Translations under genes and position numbers: made by a program
Shown here: one piece after another, positions 1-9,020 of the stretch
Position numbering within the stretch: the stretch's first letter is position 1
Layout of the letters: each line of letters begins with the position of its first letter
NCBI RefSeq assembly: GCF_947855115.1
Contig: NZ_CANTZW010000007.1
Location: forward strand, 62,001 to 126,000
DNA: 64,000 nt
Reading direction: 5' to 3'
DNA from: an uncultured Parabacteroides sp.
GTDB lineage: Bacteria; Bacteroidota; Bacteroidia; Bacteroidales; Tannerellaceae
The notes under the pieces: model-generated
Seen by the model: the letters and a program-made list of their open reading frames with translations, nothing else
Told to the model about the DNA's origin: nothing
The model's database searches: none

Positions 1-77
1 GTTTCATCAAGAACTTCGCTAAGTTCACGGGTAACGAAGCTGGTAAGGCATTAGTCGCTGCTGGTCCTCAGTTATAA
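1..77 (+). CDS. pckA: Phosphoenolpyruvate carboxykinase (ATP), C-terminal fragment
   Basis: Only the last 24 codons and the stop are in the window, in the frame starting at base 3. The peptide ends in NEAGKALVAAGPQL, which I recognise as the usual C-terminus of ATP-dependent PEP carboxykinase in Bacteroidales. That enzyme interconverts oxaloacetate and PEP; in these anaerobes it fixes CO2 on the route to succinate. A strong intrinsic terminator follows about 55 bases after the stop. The call depends on a short tail, so it is good but not certain. Confidence 0.75.
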   Translation, partial: FIKNFAKFTGNEAGKALVAAGPQL

Positions 78-130
78 TTGCTTAAAAAAACTTGATTGAA
101 AAAGTCAAGTTGTAAAAATATCTTTATAAA

Positions 131-163
131 AAAGCGTGGAATTACTAATTCTACGCTTTTTTT
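131..163 (+). terminator. Intrinsic terminator after pckA
   Basis: A 13-bp stem (131-143 with 147-159, one G-T pair, three-base loop) runs into seven T residues. It closes the pckA transcript. Confidence 0.85.
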
Positions 164-266
164 ATGATAACTGCGTTAATTTTATTATAAATGTAAAGTA
201 GTTTTAAAAAAATATTCCTACCTTTAGACCGAATTATCTGTTATAAGAAGAGCTTAAAAAGGAGTA

Positions 267-1367
267 ATGATAAAAAAACTGGCGCTTATTATTGGCTTTA
301 TAATTTGTTTGTCATCGTGTGGCAAGGATTATGTCTATCGGATTGAAGGGGAGCTTTCTAATCTGGAAGATCAGACCATATATGCCGTATTTGAGAAAGA
401 TAATTATAAAAGGGTTGATACCGTGGTTTGTACGAAGCCCGGACAGTTCCAGATCGATCAGAAAGAGGCGGGTTTCCATTGTGTGACGCTCTTTTTCGAG
501 GATAAAGAACACTGGGTTACGGCTTACCTGGAACCGGGGGAGACGGTAAAGATTACGGGAGACGCTAACTCTCCATTGTTATTGCAAGTGAGGGGAGGAC
601 GGACGAATGATAAATTGACCGCTTTCAAGAAAAAAGCGGCTCCTTTATTGACCGAATTGACGACTTTGTCGAATTCCTTGAATAGCAAGGATCTGAATAA
701 TACGATCGAGGAGACGGATATTGCCGCTCGCTTGGCGAATGTGAATATGCAATTGAGCGAGGAGGCGATCCGGTATGTAAAAGAGAACCCGGACGAGGAG
801 GCCTCTGTCGTGTTGATCCAATCTTTTTTCTCCGATCCCGATGATACTCGTAAAATCGATGAGTTGCTGGCGTTGTTGAACCCCAAGCTGAAGGATTTTT
901 ATCTGGTGAGGGAGCTGGAGCAGTATAGCGCCCGTGCGAAACGTACGGCTTTGGGCGCTGAGGCCCCGGATTTCTCCGTGAAGAATATCTATGGGAATAC
1001 GGTTAGCCTGGATTCTTTTCCCCAGAAATATTTGTTGTTGGCGTTTACCGCCCCTTGGTGCGACATGTGCCAGACCGAGGATTTGTATCTGGACAAGGTG
1101 GCGATGAAATACCCGAAAGACCAATTGGATATTCTTTTGGTTAGCTTGGATGATAACCCGAGGAATGTACGGGATGTATTGAAGAAAGACAGCATCGCTT
1201 GGAACTTGGTGACCGATTCTGCCGGACAAGCGGCTATGCTGATCGATCTGTATAACGTAAGCGTGTTGCCTCGCTGCTTCTTAATAGACGAGGAACATAA
1301 GATATTGATGAAAACCGAGAACGGGATAGAAATTAAGCAGACATTGGAGAATTTGTTTGAGGACTAG
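267..1367 (+). CDS. DUF4369/thioredoxin-fold (TlpA-like) lipoprotein
   Basis: A 366-residue lipoprotein with a signal peptide and lipobox LSSC (Cys18). Residues about 22-115 look like the DUF4369 beta domain common in Bacteroidetes TlpA-like proteins. The middle is helical. From about residue 228 there is an AhpC/TSA-Redoxin fold with the active site W-C-D-M-C (Cys265 and Cys268), so the enzyme should be redox active. The cis-proline region reads VLPRCFL. Its likely role is a periplasmic or membrane-anchored thiol-disulfide oxidoreductase; the substrate is unknown. It is monocistronic, between pckA and the comM-like gene. A similar protein at 61471 has lost both cysteines. Confidence 0.85.
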   Translation: MIKKLALIIGFIICLSSCGKDYVYRIEGELSNLEDQTIYAVFEKDNYKRVDTVVCTKPGQFQIDQKEAGFHCVTLFFEDKEHWVTAYLEPGETVKITGDANSPLLLQVRGGRTNDKLTAFKKKAAPLLTELTTLSNSLNSKDLNNTIEETDIAARLANVNMQLSEEAIRYVKENPDEEASVVLIQSFFSDPDDTRKIDELLALLNPKLKDFYLVRELEQYSARAKRTALGAEAPDFSVKNIYGNTVSLDSFPQKYLLLAFTAPWCDMCQTEDLYLDKVAMKYPKDQLDILLVSLDDNPRNVRDVLKKDSIAWNLVTDSAGQAAMLIDLYNVSVLPRCFLIDEEHKILMKTENGIEIKQTLENLFED

Positions 1368-1442
1368 GATGCCGGGAGTCGCGGTAGTAGACCGGCGGCG
1401 GTTGACTGTTAGGCCGGAATGTATAAATCTTAAATCTTAACT

Positions 1443-2981
1443 ATGTTGGTAAAATCTTATGCCGCTGCCGTGCAGGGTATTTCCGCTACGGTCGTTACCG
1501 TAGAAGTGAACTGTTCCAAGGGTATACAATTCTTTTTGGTCGGCCTTCCGGACGTGGCTGTACGGGAGAGCCACGAACGTATTATCTCGGCCTTGCAGGT
1601 CTGCGGGTATAAGTTCCCGCGTAACCGCATTGTCATTAATATGGCTCCCGCGGGGATTCGTAAGGAGGGTTCCTCCTATGATCTTCCGTTGGCGGTCGGC
1701 ATATTGGCGGCGGCGGGGCAAATAGATTCTTCCGCTTTATCCAAGTTCGTAATGATGGGAGAGCTTTCGATGGATGGAAGCCTCCAGCCGGTTAAAGGGG
1801 CCTTGCCTATCGCTATCAAGGCGAAGGAGGAAGGTTTCAAGGGATTTATATTGCCCAAGCAAAACGCTCGTGAGGCGGCGGTCGTGGACGGCTTGGAGGT
1901 CTATGGTGTATCGGATATCAGGGAAGTGCTGGAATTCATGGATGGGAAACGGGCCTTATCGCCTACGATTGTTGATACCCGTGGGGAGTTCTACGACCGG
2001 CAACAACATTTTGACTGTGATTTCTCGGATGTCCGGGGGCAAGAGAATGTGAAACGGGCGATGGAAGTAGCCGCCGCCGGTGGGCACAACCTGATTATGG
2101 TAGGTCCTCCGGGAAGCGGTAAATCCATGTTGGCGAAACGCCTCCCCACGATCTTGCCTCCTTTCACCCTGCAAGAGTCCTTGGAGACGACCAAGATCCA
2201 CTCGGTAGCCGGCAAGATAAACGGAGGTACTTCTTTAATGGTACAACGTCCTTTCCGTTCCCCGCACCATACGATCTCGACTGTGGCGATGGTAGGGGGT
2301 GGCGCTTTCCCGCAACCGGGAGAGATCAGCTTGGCACATAACGGAGTCCTTTTCCTCGATGAGCTTCCCGAGTTTAACAGGGGGGTGCTGGAGGTGATGC
2401 GCCAGCCCTTGGAAGATCGCGTGATCAATATTTCCCGTGCCCGTTTCACGGTTGAGTATCCCGCGGGCTTTATGCTTGTAGCCTCCATGAATCCTTGTCC
2501 ATGTGGTTATTACAATCATCCGGACCGTCCTTGCCTTTGTTCCCCGGGCATTGTCCAGAAATATATGAATCGTATTTCCGGCCCGTTACTTGATCGTATC
2601 GATATCCAGATCGAGATCATCCCCGTGCCTTTTGAGAAGATATCCGGGCAGCAACCTTCCGAGCCTAGTGCCACGGTCCGCGAGCGTGTGGTCAAGGCCC
2701 GTGCGGTTCAAGAAAAGCGTTTCGCCGCTTACGACGGTATCTATTGCAATGCCCAAATGAATACCAAGCTCCTCCACCAGTATGCCGTTCCCGACGCGGC
2801 CGGCCTTTCCATTTTAAAAACGGCGATGCAGCGTCTCAGCCTATCCGCCCGTGCCTACGACCGTATCCTGAAAGTCTCCCGCACGATAGCGGACCTGGAT
2901 AATTCCGAACGAGTCGAGCTCCGTCATTTAGCGGAGGCGATACAGTACAGAAGCTTGGATAGGGAGAATTGGGGGATGTAA
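1443..2981 (+). CDS. comM: YifB/ComM family Mg-chelatase-like AAA+ ATPase
   Basis: A 512-residue protein of normal length for the YifB/ComM family. The N-terminal third is the ChlI-like domain. The AAA+ core has a Walker A motif GPPGSGKS at about residue 220 and a Walker B region with LFLDELPEF at about 300. A cysteine cluster (NPCPCGYYNHPDRPCLC) follows, then the C-terminal Mg-chelatase lid. In Vibrio and Haemophilus, ComM is a helicase that promotes branch migration during natural transformation. The family is also near-universal in bacteria not known to be competent, so its role here is uncertain. It is convergent with the AraC gene, only 12 bases apart. Confidence 0.92.
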   Translation: MLVKSYAAAVQGISATVVTVEVNCSKGIQFFLVGLPDVAVRESHERIISALQVCGYKFPRNRIVINMAPAGIRKEGSSYDLPLAVGILAAAGQIDSSALSKFVMMGELSMDGSLQPVKGALPIAIKAKEEGFKGFILPKQNAREAAVVDGLEVYGVSDIREVLEFMDGKRALSPTIVDTRGEFYDRQQHFDCDFSDVRGQENVKRAMEVAAAGGHNLIMVGPPGSGKSMLAKRLPTILPPFTLQESLETTKIHSVAGKINGGTSLMVQRPFRSPHHTISTVAMVGGGAFPQPGEISLAHNGVLFLDELPEFNRGVLEVMRQPLEDRVINISRARFTVEYPAGFMLVASMNPCPCGYYNHPDRPCLCSPGIVQKYMNRISGPLLDRIDIQIEIIPVPFEKISGQQPSEPSATVRERVVKARAVQEKRFAAYDGIYCNAQMNTKLLHQYAVPDAAGLSILKTAMQRLSLSARAYDRILKVSRTIADLDNSERVELRHLAEAIQYRSLDRENWGM

Positions 2982-2993
2982 TGATGGAGGGCG

Positions 2994-3842
2994 TTAGCTA
3001 TTCCTATATTCTTGTGGACTCATACCCACATAACGTTTGAAATACTTTCCAAAAAAAGACATATTTGTGAAATTCAGAGCATAAGCTATGTCGTGGATGG
3101 AAAGGTTCGTTGATTTCAGTTGTGCCTTTGCATCCATGATCACCATCGAGGTGATGATCTCTATACAAGTCTTATTGGTAGTCTGTTTGATAATTGTACT
3201 TAGGTGCGCTTGCGTGATGCCAAGCCGCTTGGCATACCATGCGACGTTCCGTTGCATGGTATAATTTTGCATTACTAATTGTATGAAATTTTTACTGATT
3301 TGCTCTGCTTTGGAAAGATTTGGTTTGTCTGTTGTGAGATCTTTGTACATACTGCTGACTCCCAGTAATATACCTGTGAATAAATGATAGATAATACCTT
3401 GGCTTAATTGTGAAGCACATAATTCATATGTTTTGATCAGCAATTCAAAGTAATCCTTCAGTAAAGGTAGGGTTTTCTCTCTTGGTTTATATATCGGGCT
3501 ATCTTTCACGATATAATGCATGTCTATGACCGATTTACTCACATTTACCTTGTTGAGAAAATCGGACGAAAACCCCATGAAGTAAATTTGCAAATCCCCG
3601 TCTACTTTATGGATCTGAAAGATTGTTCCAGGCAAAATAGTGATGAAACTACCTGATTCTGCCTTGAATTGAGTTAGGTTGATAGAGGCTTCTACCTCTC
3701 CACCTAAACATAACACGAAAATCCCCGCCTTCAAGCGGCATGGGTAATTCGCATACAAGTTCAATAGCCCGATGTCCTCGGCCGAGAGCTTTCCAATTAC
3801 CCAATCTTGGGGCAGGTCTATTTTGGGGATGTCTTTTTCCAT
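2994..3842 (-). CDS. AraC family transcriptional regulator
   Basis: About 282 residues when started at the Met of MEKDIPKIDL (3842); an in-frame ATG at 3932 would add 30 residues that look non-coding. The N-terminal half is a cupin-like sensing domain without an obvious ligand signature. Residues about 185-282 form the paired helix-turn-helix AraC domain, with the typical second-helix segment FTNMSFFGKYFKRYVGMSPQEYR. It is divergent from the DUF4493 lipoprotein cluster across a 376-base AT-rich spacer, so it may control that cluster; this is inferred from position only. Confidence 0.85.
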   Translation of the reverse strand: MEKDIPKIDLPQDWVIGKLSAEDIGLLNLYANYPCRLKAGIFVLCLGGEVEASINLTQFKAESGSFITILPGTIFQIHKVDGDLQIYFMGFSSDFLNKVNVSKSVIDMHYIVKDSPIYKPREKTLPLLKDYFELLIKTYELCASQLSQGIIYHLFTGILLGVSSMYKDLTTDKPNLSKAEQISKNFIQLVMQNYTMQRNVAWYAKRLGITQAHLSTIIKQTTNKTCIEIITSMVIMDAKAQLKSTNLSIHDIAYALNFTNMSFFGKYFKRYVGMSPQEYRNS

Positions 3843-4218
3843 GCTTGTTTTATTGTTCACTTGTCGAGAATACTTGACAAAAATAGGTATTTTCAAAGAT
3901 TTACCGTGTCTTGAGGGAAAAAATTTATACACGGGTGTTTAGAGCTTCCAGTATTCCGGAAATTTTTTCCGGGGTTGCTTGGATGTTTATTTTGTTTGGA
4001 GACAGTTTCTAATAAAAAGAACAGTGAAATATAAAAATAGAATATATTAAGTCTTTTAAATAGCTCTGTATGTGTATTGATAAAAATTAAAATCTAAAAA
4101 AAAGAATAGGTAATAAGATAAATAGACCTTGTGGAATCTTTGTGAAATATATTCTTTTGTACCCAATTTTGGATCGGACGGATCTATACGAATTGGAGTA
4201 ATTGAAAAATGTATTTAT
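3843..4218. promoter_or_regulatory. AT-rich divergent regulatory region (AraC gene / DUF4493 cluster)
   Basis: 376 bases with no credible gene. It contains a hyphenated palindrome CCGGAAA-TTTT...TTTCCGG (3956-3972) and a plausible plus-strand promoter for the lipoprotein operon: TTG at 4129-4131, a 20-base spacer, and TTCTTTTG at 4152-4159, one mismatch from TAnnTTTG. It could hold the binding site of the divergent AraC regulator. The predicted leader to 4219 is about 55 bases. Confidence 0.5.
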
Positions 4219-5001
4219 ATGAGGAAAAAGATTTTTACATCTTGGGGAATGGCCTGCTTGTTGGGTTGTTGTTTGATGTTGAGCAGCTGTAGCTCTGAAG
4301 GGGATGAATTGGATATTCCGGAAGGCAAAGGGTTTGTGAAAATAGATCTGACACCGGAGGTAGGTTTTCAAACAAAAGCCGTGGATGAGAATGAGTATAA
4401 GGAGGTGAACAATTATACTGTGCAAGTGTTTAAGGCCGGGCAAGAGGAGAAGCTTATTATAAATGATTTGTATAAGAATTTGGAAGAGGTGTATCAGTTG
4501 AATGTTGGTAACTATATGTTGAAAGCTTTTATGGGTGAAGACAAACCGGTTTCTTCCGAAGTGTTGTATTTTTCTGGTGAAGCTGCTTTTGAGGTGAAGG
4601 AGGGGGAGGAGGTGACAGCTCCTGTAACTTGTAAGCCCAGTTCGGCTCGAATTAATGTGGTGTTTGATTCGAAGATGGATGAATATTTTTCAGCCTACTC
4701 CTTGAAGATTGAGACAGAGGCACAGAAGCCCTCTTCATTTGAATGGACTAAGGATATAGTCGGTCCAATGTATTTTAAGGTAGGCAATCAGGAAGATGTC
4801 AAGGTTACGGTGAGCCTGACCCCTAAAGAGAATGTAACTGCTAAGGATGCTGTTAAAACTTATACGTTAAGTCCGGCAGATGCTTTGAAGCTCACTTTGA
4901 AACCGGTTATCAGCAATGGCAATTTAGGTATTTCGATTACTGTCGACGAGACTACGGTAGATCATCCGGTAGATATTGTTATTCCGGGGGATTGGGTATA
5001 A
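4219..5001 (+). CDS. DUF4493-type lipoprotein, first gene of cluster
   Basis: 260 residues from ATG 4219; an in-frame ATG at 4129 precedes the signal peptide and lies in the promoter. Lipobox LSSC (Cys24). The mature part begins GFVKIDLTPEVG, then QTKA (Lys53), then a repeated beta pattern ending in a conserved STxSITVDE...VDIVIPG-like strand. I assign it to DUF4493, a Bacteroidales lipoprotein domain of unknown function. The same arrangement (lipobox, one short strand, T-K/R-A/G, beta sandwich) occurs in four more genes downstream. It is presumed surface or periplasm-facing. It is followed by 30 bases and then the next lipoprotein, so they are co-transcribed. Confidence 0.8.
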   Translation: MRKKIFTSWGMACLLGCCLMLSSCSSEGDELDIPEGKGFVKIDLTPEVGFQTKAVDENEYKEVNNYTVQVFKAGQEEKLIINDLYKNLEEVYQLNVGNYMLKAFMGEDKPVSSEVLYFSGEAAFEVKEGEEVTAPVTCKPSSARINVVFDSKMDEYFSAYSLKIETEAQKPSSFEWTKDIVGPMYFKVGNQEDVKVTVSLTPKENVTAKDAVKTYTLSPADALKLTLKPVISNGNLGISITVDETTVDHPVDIVIPGDWV

Positions 5002-5031
5002 ATAGATATAACTATAATAAGAGATTAGAAT

Positions 5032-6303
5032 ATGAAAGCGATCAATATATGGATGTTGGGTACAGTCTTGTTTTCCGGCTTGATGTCGTGTGAGATGAAG
5101 GAGGAGATTTTTGGGAAAGAGATCCCTTCGGAAACAGGTTATTTGACACTCGACGTGAATGTGGGTTCGTCTGCTTCTGTGGAGACAAAAGGTGCGACTG
5201 ATAATAAAGAGGAATTTCCGCTTGTGATCAATTCTGTGGACTTTGATTTTACTAAAAGTTATGCGTCGTTCGCTAAATTTAAAGAGGAAAATGAGGATGG
5301 TGTGATTGAGTTGCCGATTGGAAATTACGAGATCGAAGCACATTCGCCGGGAGAGTTTGCCGAAAAGATGAAAGATCCTTATTTTGGAGGGGTAGAAAAA
5401 ATAGAGATAACGTCTGGCGTGGAAAAGCCCACTACGGTGAAATGTAAAATCCAGAATGTCAAGATTGCGATGAATTTTACCTCCGAATTTATAAACCATT
5501 ATAGCGAATGGTCTATTACGGTAGATGACAAGTGCGGTCATTCAGATATTTATACGCAAGAAAACCCAAACCCAGCTCCGATTTATTGGAAAATGGCTGC
5601 GGAGACAGATAAGATTTATGTATCGGGAACAGCTACCGTGAAGGAAACGAGTGAGAAAGTCACTATAAATCAGACATTAATGAAAAAGGGAAGTGCTGAT
5701 TTTGTAGAAGGAGACGATTCCTATTTTGTGGGAGGAGATGGCTTGGTGATTTCGTTGGCTCCCGGAAAAGATGTGGAACTTAATAAAACCGGTATCTCTA
5801 TCACGGTTAACGGTTTTAATCAGGAGATAAATGAGAATATTGATATAGAGGTGGAAGGTGATAATGGTGAAGGAAAACCTGAACCCCCGACATCTGGCCC
5901 TACGATCACGATTCCGCAAGCTCTTTATACACTGCCTGCGGATGAAGAAAAAGAAGCGAATGTTATTATATCAACTCCTGCTGGTTTGAAAAATATCACA
6001 GTGGCGATAAAGGGAGGAAATGAGTTTTTTGCGTCAATAGTTAAGGATTTATTTGGTGAAGAGTTTGAGTTGATAGGTAATGAAACTTTAGGAGAGACAT
6101 TGGAATCAATGGGTGTAACTTTACCTGTAGGTGGGGAAAAGAACTATGAATTTCCGGTACATGCCTTTTTTAGTTTGTTGTTAGATCCAAGTACAGGTGG
6201 AGGTGTTACGACAGATCCAGAGGGACATGTATTTAATATTACGGTGGAAGATAATGACGGTAAAATTGTAAAAGATAAACTAAGTGTAAAAGTGACAGAA
6301 TAA
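5032..6303 (+). CDS. DUF4493 lipoprotein with extra C-terminal beta domain
   Basis: 423 residues, signal peptide with Cys20 (LMSC). The N-terminal DUF4493 module (about 35-280) carries the ETKG site at Lys53. A Pro/Gly-rich linker (about 283-290) leads to a C-terminal module of about 130 residues. That module resembles the middle part of the 736-residue protein at 10735: both contain a T-L...G-V-x-L-P segment followed by a hydrophobic strand. It has no PCMD domain. It lies six bases before the next gene. Function is unknown; it is probably a structural or accessory member of a cell-surface assembly. Confidence 0.75.
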   Translation: MKAINIWMLGTVLFSGLMSCEMKEEIFGKEIPSETGYLTLDVNVGSSASVETKGATDNKEEFPLVINSVDFDFTKSYASFAKFKEENEDGVIELPIGNYEIEAHSPGEFAEKMKDPYFGGVEKIEITSGVEKPTTVKCKIQNVKIAMNFTSEFINHYSEWSITVDDKCGHSDIYTQENPNPAPIYWKMAAETDKIYVSGTATVKETSEKVTINQTLMKKGSADFVEGDDSYFVGGDGLVISLAPGKDVELNKTGISITVNGFNQEINENIDIEVEGDNGEGKPEPPTSGPTITIPQALYTLPADEEKEANVIISTPAGLKNITVAIKGGNEFFASIVKDLFGEEFELIGNETLGETLESMGVTLPVGGEKNYEFPVHAFFSLLLDPSTGGGVTTDPEGHVFNITVEDNDGKIVKDKLSVKVTE

Positions 6304-6309
6304 TATATC

Positions 6310-8106
6310 ATGAAGACAATCTATAGATTTTTATTTTTTGTAATGATATTAGGTTTGGTCGCTTGCCAGGCTGAGAATGATGTATTCATGAACAATATCG
6401 GTTATTTGAGTCTGGATATAACGACCAACAATTCCACAATAACTAAAGCGGGGAATGAGGAGGTCGTTTATAACCCCAAACAGTTGGCTGTACAAATCTT
6501 GAATGAAAAGGGAGATGTCGTTAAACAAACAGACGATTATACTACGTGGAAAGGAGAAAGTTTCTCGTTGACCGCTGGCAAGTATACGGTGAAGGCCTCT
6601 TCAAATGGCTTCGATGGTAAAGCTGCTGAGTTTGATAAACCTTATTATATGGGATCTACGGAGGTAGAGGTTATGGCAGGAAAAGATGTGACGGCTGAAG
6701 TTACCTGTACATTGGCGAATGTCTTGGTGACAGTTGAATTTGACGAGCTATTTAAGGAAAGCTTTAAGTCTGCGACCATTGTTGTGGCCGATTCGGCTGA
6801 TCAAACAGGAACCCGCCTTACCTTTGAATTAGGTAAGAACGAGACGGCAAAGGCCTATTTCCCGGTTCCCGAAAAGTCGTTGATTGTCTCAACGAGCGTA
6901 ACGAATCAAAGGGGGACAACACATTCTAAGAAAGATACTGTTCATGCGGTAAAAGCTCGCGATAATGTTCGTTTGATATATAAAGTGGCAGACTCTCCAA
7001 ACGGTTCTACTAGCATTGATATTACTTTGGATGGGACAATCAAGACCTATAATTTCACCATTGGTGTACCTTTGACCTCGACAACAACCTTGTCAGCGAG
7101 CGCAAGTGCTTGGAGTACATTCGCTTATTTGGAAGGGCAAGTACTTTCAAAAGCGGGAGTTTTGGATCTGAGCAAGTTGGCGATGGAGTATAAACAAGCA
7201 GATACGGAGTTGTGGATATCTGTTCCACAATTGGAAGAGGCAGGAAAGGATATTTATTCTGCGAAGATTACAGGTTTGACTCCTGCAACCAAATACCAAT
7301 ACCGTTTTGTATATAAGGATATGGAAGAGGTGTCAAGTGATATTGTTGAGTTTACTACGGAGGCTGCTACTGCATTATATAATGCTAATTTTGATTTGTG
7401 GTATCAGAATGGAAAGACATGGTATGCTGGGGAATCCGGTAAATCATTTTGGGATTCAAGTAACCCCGGTACAACAACAGGTTTGGGGGCTATTGTCAAC
7501 ATCAATCCCACTCAAGGAAATTCGGAGACTGTGCATACGCCAGGAGGGAAATCTGCCGAGCTGAAATCCCAGTTTAAGGTGAAATTTGCCGCAGCGAGTC
7601 TATATACCGGTTCTTTTGGTGGGCTGGTTAGTATGAATGGCGCTAAGATCAATTTTGGTCAGCCGTTCGCTTCCCGTCCAATAGCGTTGAAGGGCTGGTT
7701 CCAATACGCTCCGGTAAACGTAACTCATGTAGGGGATAATCTTCCAGCTGACGCTGTAGTCGAAAAAGATAAGCCTGATGTTTGTGCTATTTATATTGCG
7801 ATGTCTAAAAAGCAATATACTGTAGATAACACCGATATGGCAGGAACTGCGATTGATTTTGAGAATGATACGGATATCATCGCTTATGGTGAGCTACCTG
7901 TGTCGGAGTGTATAAGTACCAATGGACAATGGAAGGAGTTCAATATCCCGTTGAAATATAAGAATCTGAATGAGAAACCGACCCATATCATCGTGGTCTG
8001 CTCGTCAAGCAAGTATGGCGACTATTTCACCGGAGGTGATGGTAGCGTAATGTATCTTGACGATTTCTCACTCATATACGACGGTGAGCCTACAATATGG
8101 AAATAA
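6310..8106 (+). CDS. DUF4493-PCMD lipoprotein
   Basis: 598 residues with lipobox LVAC (Cys19). Three modules can be read: DUF4493 (about 30-250, TKAG with Lys46), a fibronectin-III-like segment (about 258-352, ending GLTPATKYQYRF), and a C-terminal PCMD domain (about 357-597, starting ALYNANFDLW and ending YLDDFSLIYDG). PCMD is the Pfam putative carbohydrate metabolism domain, a jelly-roll-like fold of unproven activity. The PCMD part is very similar to that of the gene at 9021, while the N-terminal halves are unrelated. It ends the first transcription unit; two hairpins follow. Confidence 0.85.
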   Translation: MKTIYRFLFFVMILGLVACQAENDVFMNNIGYLSLDITTNNSTITKAGNEEVVYNPKQLAVQILNEKGDVVKQTDDYTTWKGESFSLTAGKYTVKASSNGFDGKAAEFDKPYYMGSTEVEVMAGKDVTAEVTCTLANVLVTVEFDELFKESFKSATIVVADSADQTGTRLTFELGKNETAKAYFPVPEKSLIVSTSVTNQRGTTHSKKDTVHAVKARDNVRLIYKVADSPNGSTSIDITLDGTIKTYNFTIGVPLTSTTTLSASASAWSTFAYLEGQVLSKAGVLDLSKLAMEYKQADTELWISVPQLEEAGKDIYSAKITGLTPATKYQYRFVYKDMEEVSSDIVEFTTEAATALYNANFDLWYQNGKTWYAGESGKSFWDSSNPGTTTGLGAIVNINPTQGNSETVHTPGGKSAELKSQFKVKFAAASLYTGSFGGLVSMNGAKINFGQPFASRPIALKGWFQYAPVNVTHVGDNLPADAVVEKDKPDVCAIYIAMSKKQYTVDNTDMAGTAIDFENDTDIIAYGELPVSECISTNGQWKEFNIPLKYKNLNEKPTHIIVVCSSSKYGDYFTGGDGSVMYLDDFSLIYDGEPTIWK

Positions 8107-8107
8107 A

Positions 8108-8196
8108 CCATAGGCTGAAAGCCTATTTGGGAAAAATAAGTTTCTACTATAAATCTACTTGGCAAGTAAGTATATTTTCCTTGCTAAGTAGATTTT
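8108..8196 (+). terminator. Two consecutive hairpins closing the first lipoprotein unit
   Basis: The first is a short hairpin, ATAGGC-TGAAA-GCCTAT (8110-8126). The second has 16-bp arms (8151-8166 and 8180-8195, one G-T pair) and ends in T residues. It separates the upstream genes from the unit that starts at 8265. Confidence 0.75.
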
Positions 8197-8199
8197 CAA

Positions 8200-8207
8200 T
8201 ATCTTTG
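8200..8207 (+). promoter_or_regulatory. Promoter -7 box for the second lipoprotein unit
   Basis: TATCTTTG matches the Bacteroidetes -7 consensus TAnnTTTG exactly and lies directly after the terminator, 58 bases before the next start codon. No clear -33 TTTG was found at the usual distance. Confidence 0.55.
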
Positions 8208-8264
8208 AGGCGGTATAGAGGATGAAACAGAAAAGTGGCAATAATAATAGAGCGAATTATTTAA

Positions 8265-9014
8265 ATGAATAGAAAATTATTTACCCTATTGCTGTTATTA
8301 GCAATAGTGACCGGTACCGTAAACGCACAGCGTGGTAAACGTGCCATCAAGCGTATCGATCGTGAGGTACAGGAGGCTGTGTTCATCCCGAAAGGAACAT
8401 GGATGGCCGGAGGTACCGTATCTTATTCCGAACATGATGAGAGCAACTTGAATTTCCTTGTTATAAAGGATTTGGAGGGGAGAGGCTATAATTTTGCGAT
8501 AAGTCCGTACGTGGGCTATTTTTTTCGGGATAATATCTCGGCTGGTATCCGTTTTGCCTATCATCGGAATTATTTGGATTTGGGAAATGTGGATGCTAAT
8601 CTGGGAGATATTACTATTTCGTTTAAAGATTTATATTACTTGGAGCATAAGTATGAGACATCTGGTTTTTTGCGTACTTATATTCCTATCGGGCGCAGTA
8701 AAATTTTCGGATTGTTTAACGAGGCCCGCGTGACCTATGGTTATGGCACGGGAAAAAATTCTACCGGTACCGGAGTTAATTATGATGGCACCTACCAGAA
8801 GGTCCAGAATTTGCAGATTGGTTTTGCTCCGGGGATGACGGCATTTATCACGGACTGGTCGGCGGTAGAGGTCTCTGTCGGTGTGATGGGTTTTGATTTT
8901 AAGTGGGTTGATCAGAAGACGAACCAAGTGGAAGTAGGTAGTAGCCGTACTTCATCCGGTAATTTCAAGATCAACCTTTTTTCTATTAATATAGGAATGA
9001 CTTTCTATTTATAA
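8265..9014 (+). CDS. Outer-membrane beta-barrel protein in DUF4493/PCMD cluster
   Basis: 249 residues. The signal peptide has no lipobox and is probably cleaved after VNA-Q. After a basic stretch (RGKRAIKRIDREVQ) comes a series of amphipathic strands alternating with Gly/Asn turns, ending in FSINIGMTFYL. A terminal aromatic strand of this kind is typical of proteins inserted by BAM. Its size suggests an eight- to ten-stranded barrel. It opens the second unit and is followed seven bases later by a PCMD lipoprotein, so it may anchor or export the cluster's lipoproteins. That role is inferred from context. Confidence 0.75.
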   Translation: MNRKLFTLLLLLAIVTGTVNAQRGKRAIKRIDREVQEAVFIPKGTWMAGGTVSYSEHDESNLNFLVIKDLEGRGYNFAISPYVGYFFRDNISAGIRFAYHRNYLDLGNVDANLGDITISFKDLYYLEHKYETSGFLRTYIPIGRSKIFGLFNEARVTYGYGTGKNSTGTGVNYDGTYQKVQNLQIGFAPGMTAFITDWSAVEVSVGVMGFDFKWVDQKTNQVEVGSSRTSSGNFKINLFSINIGMTFYL

Positions 9015-9020
9015 GCGAAT

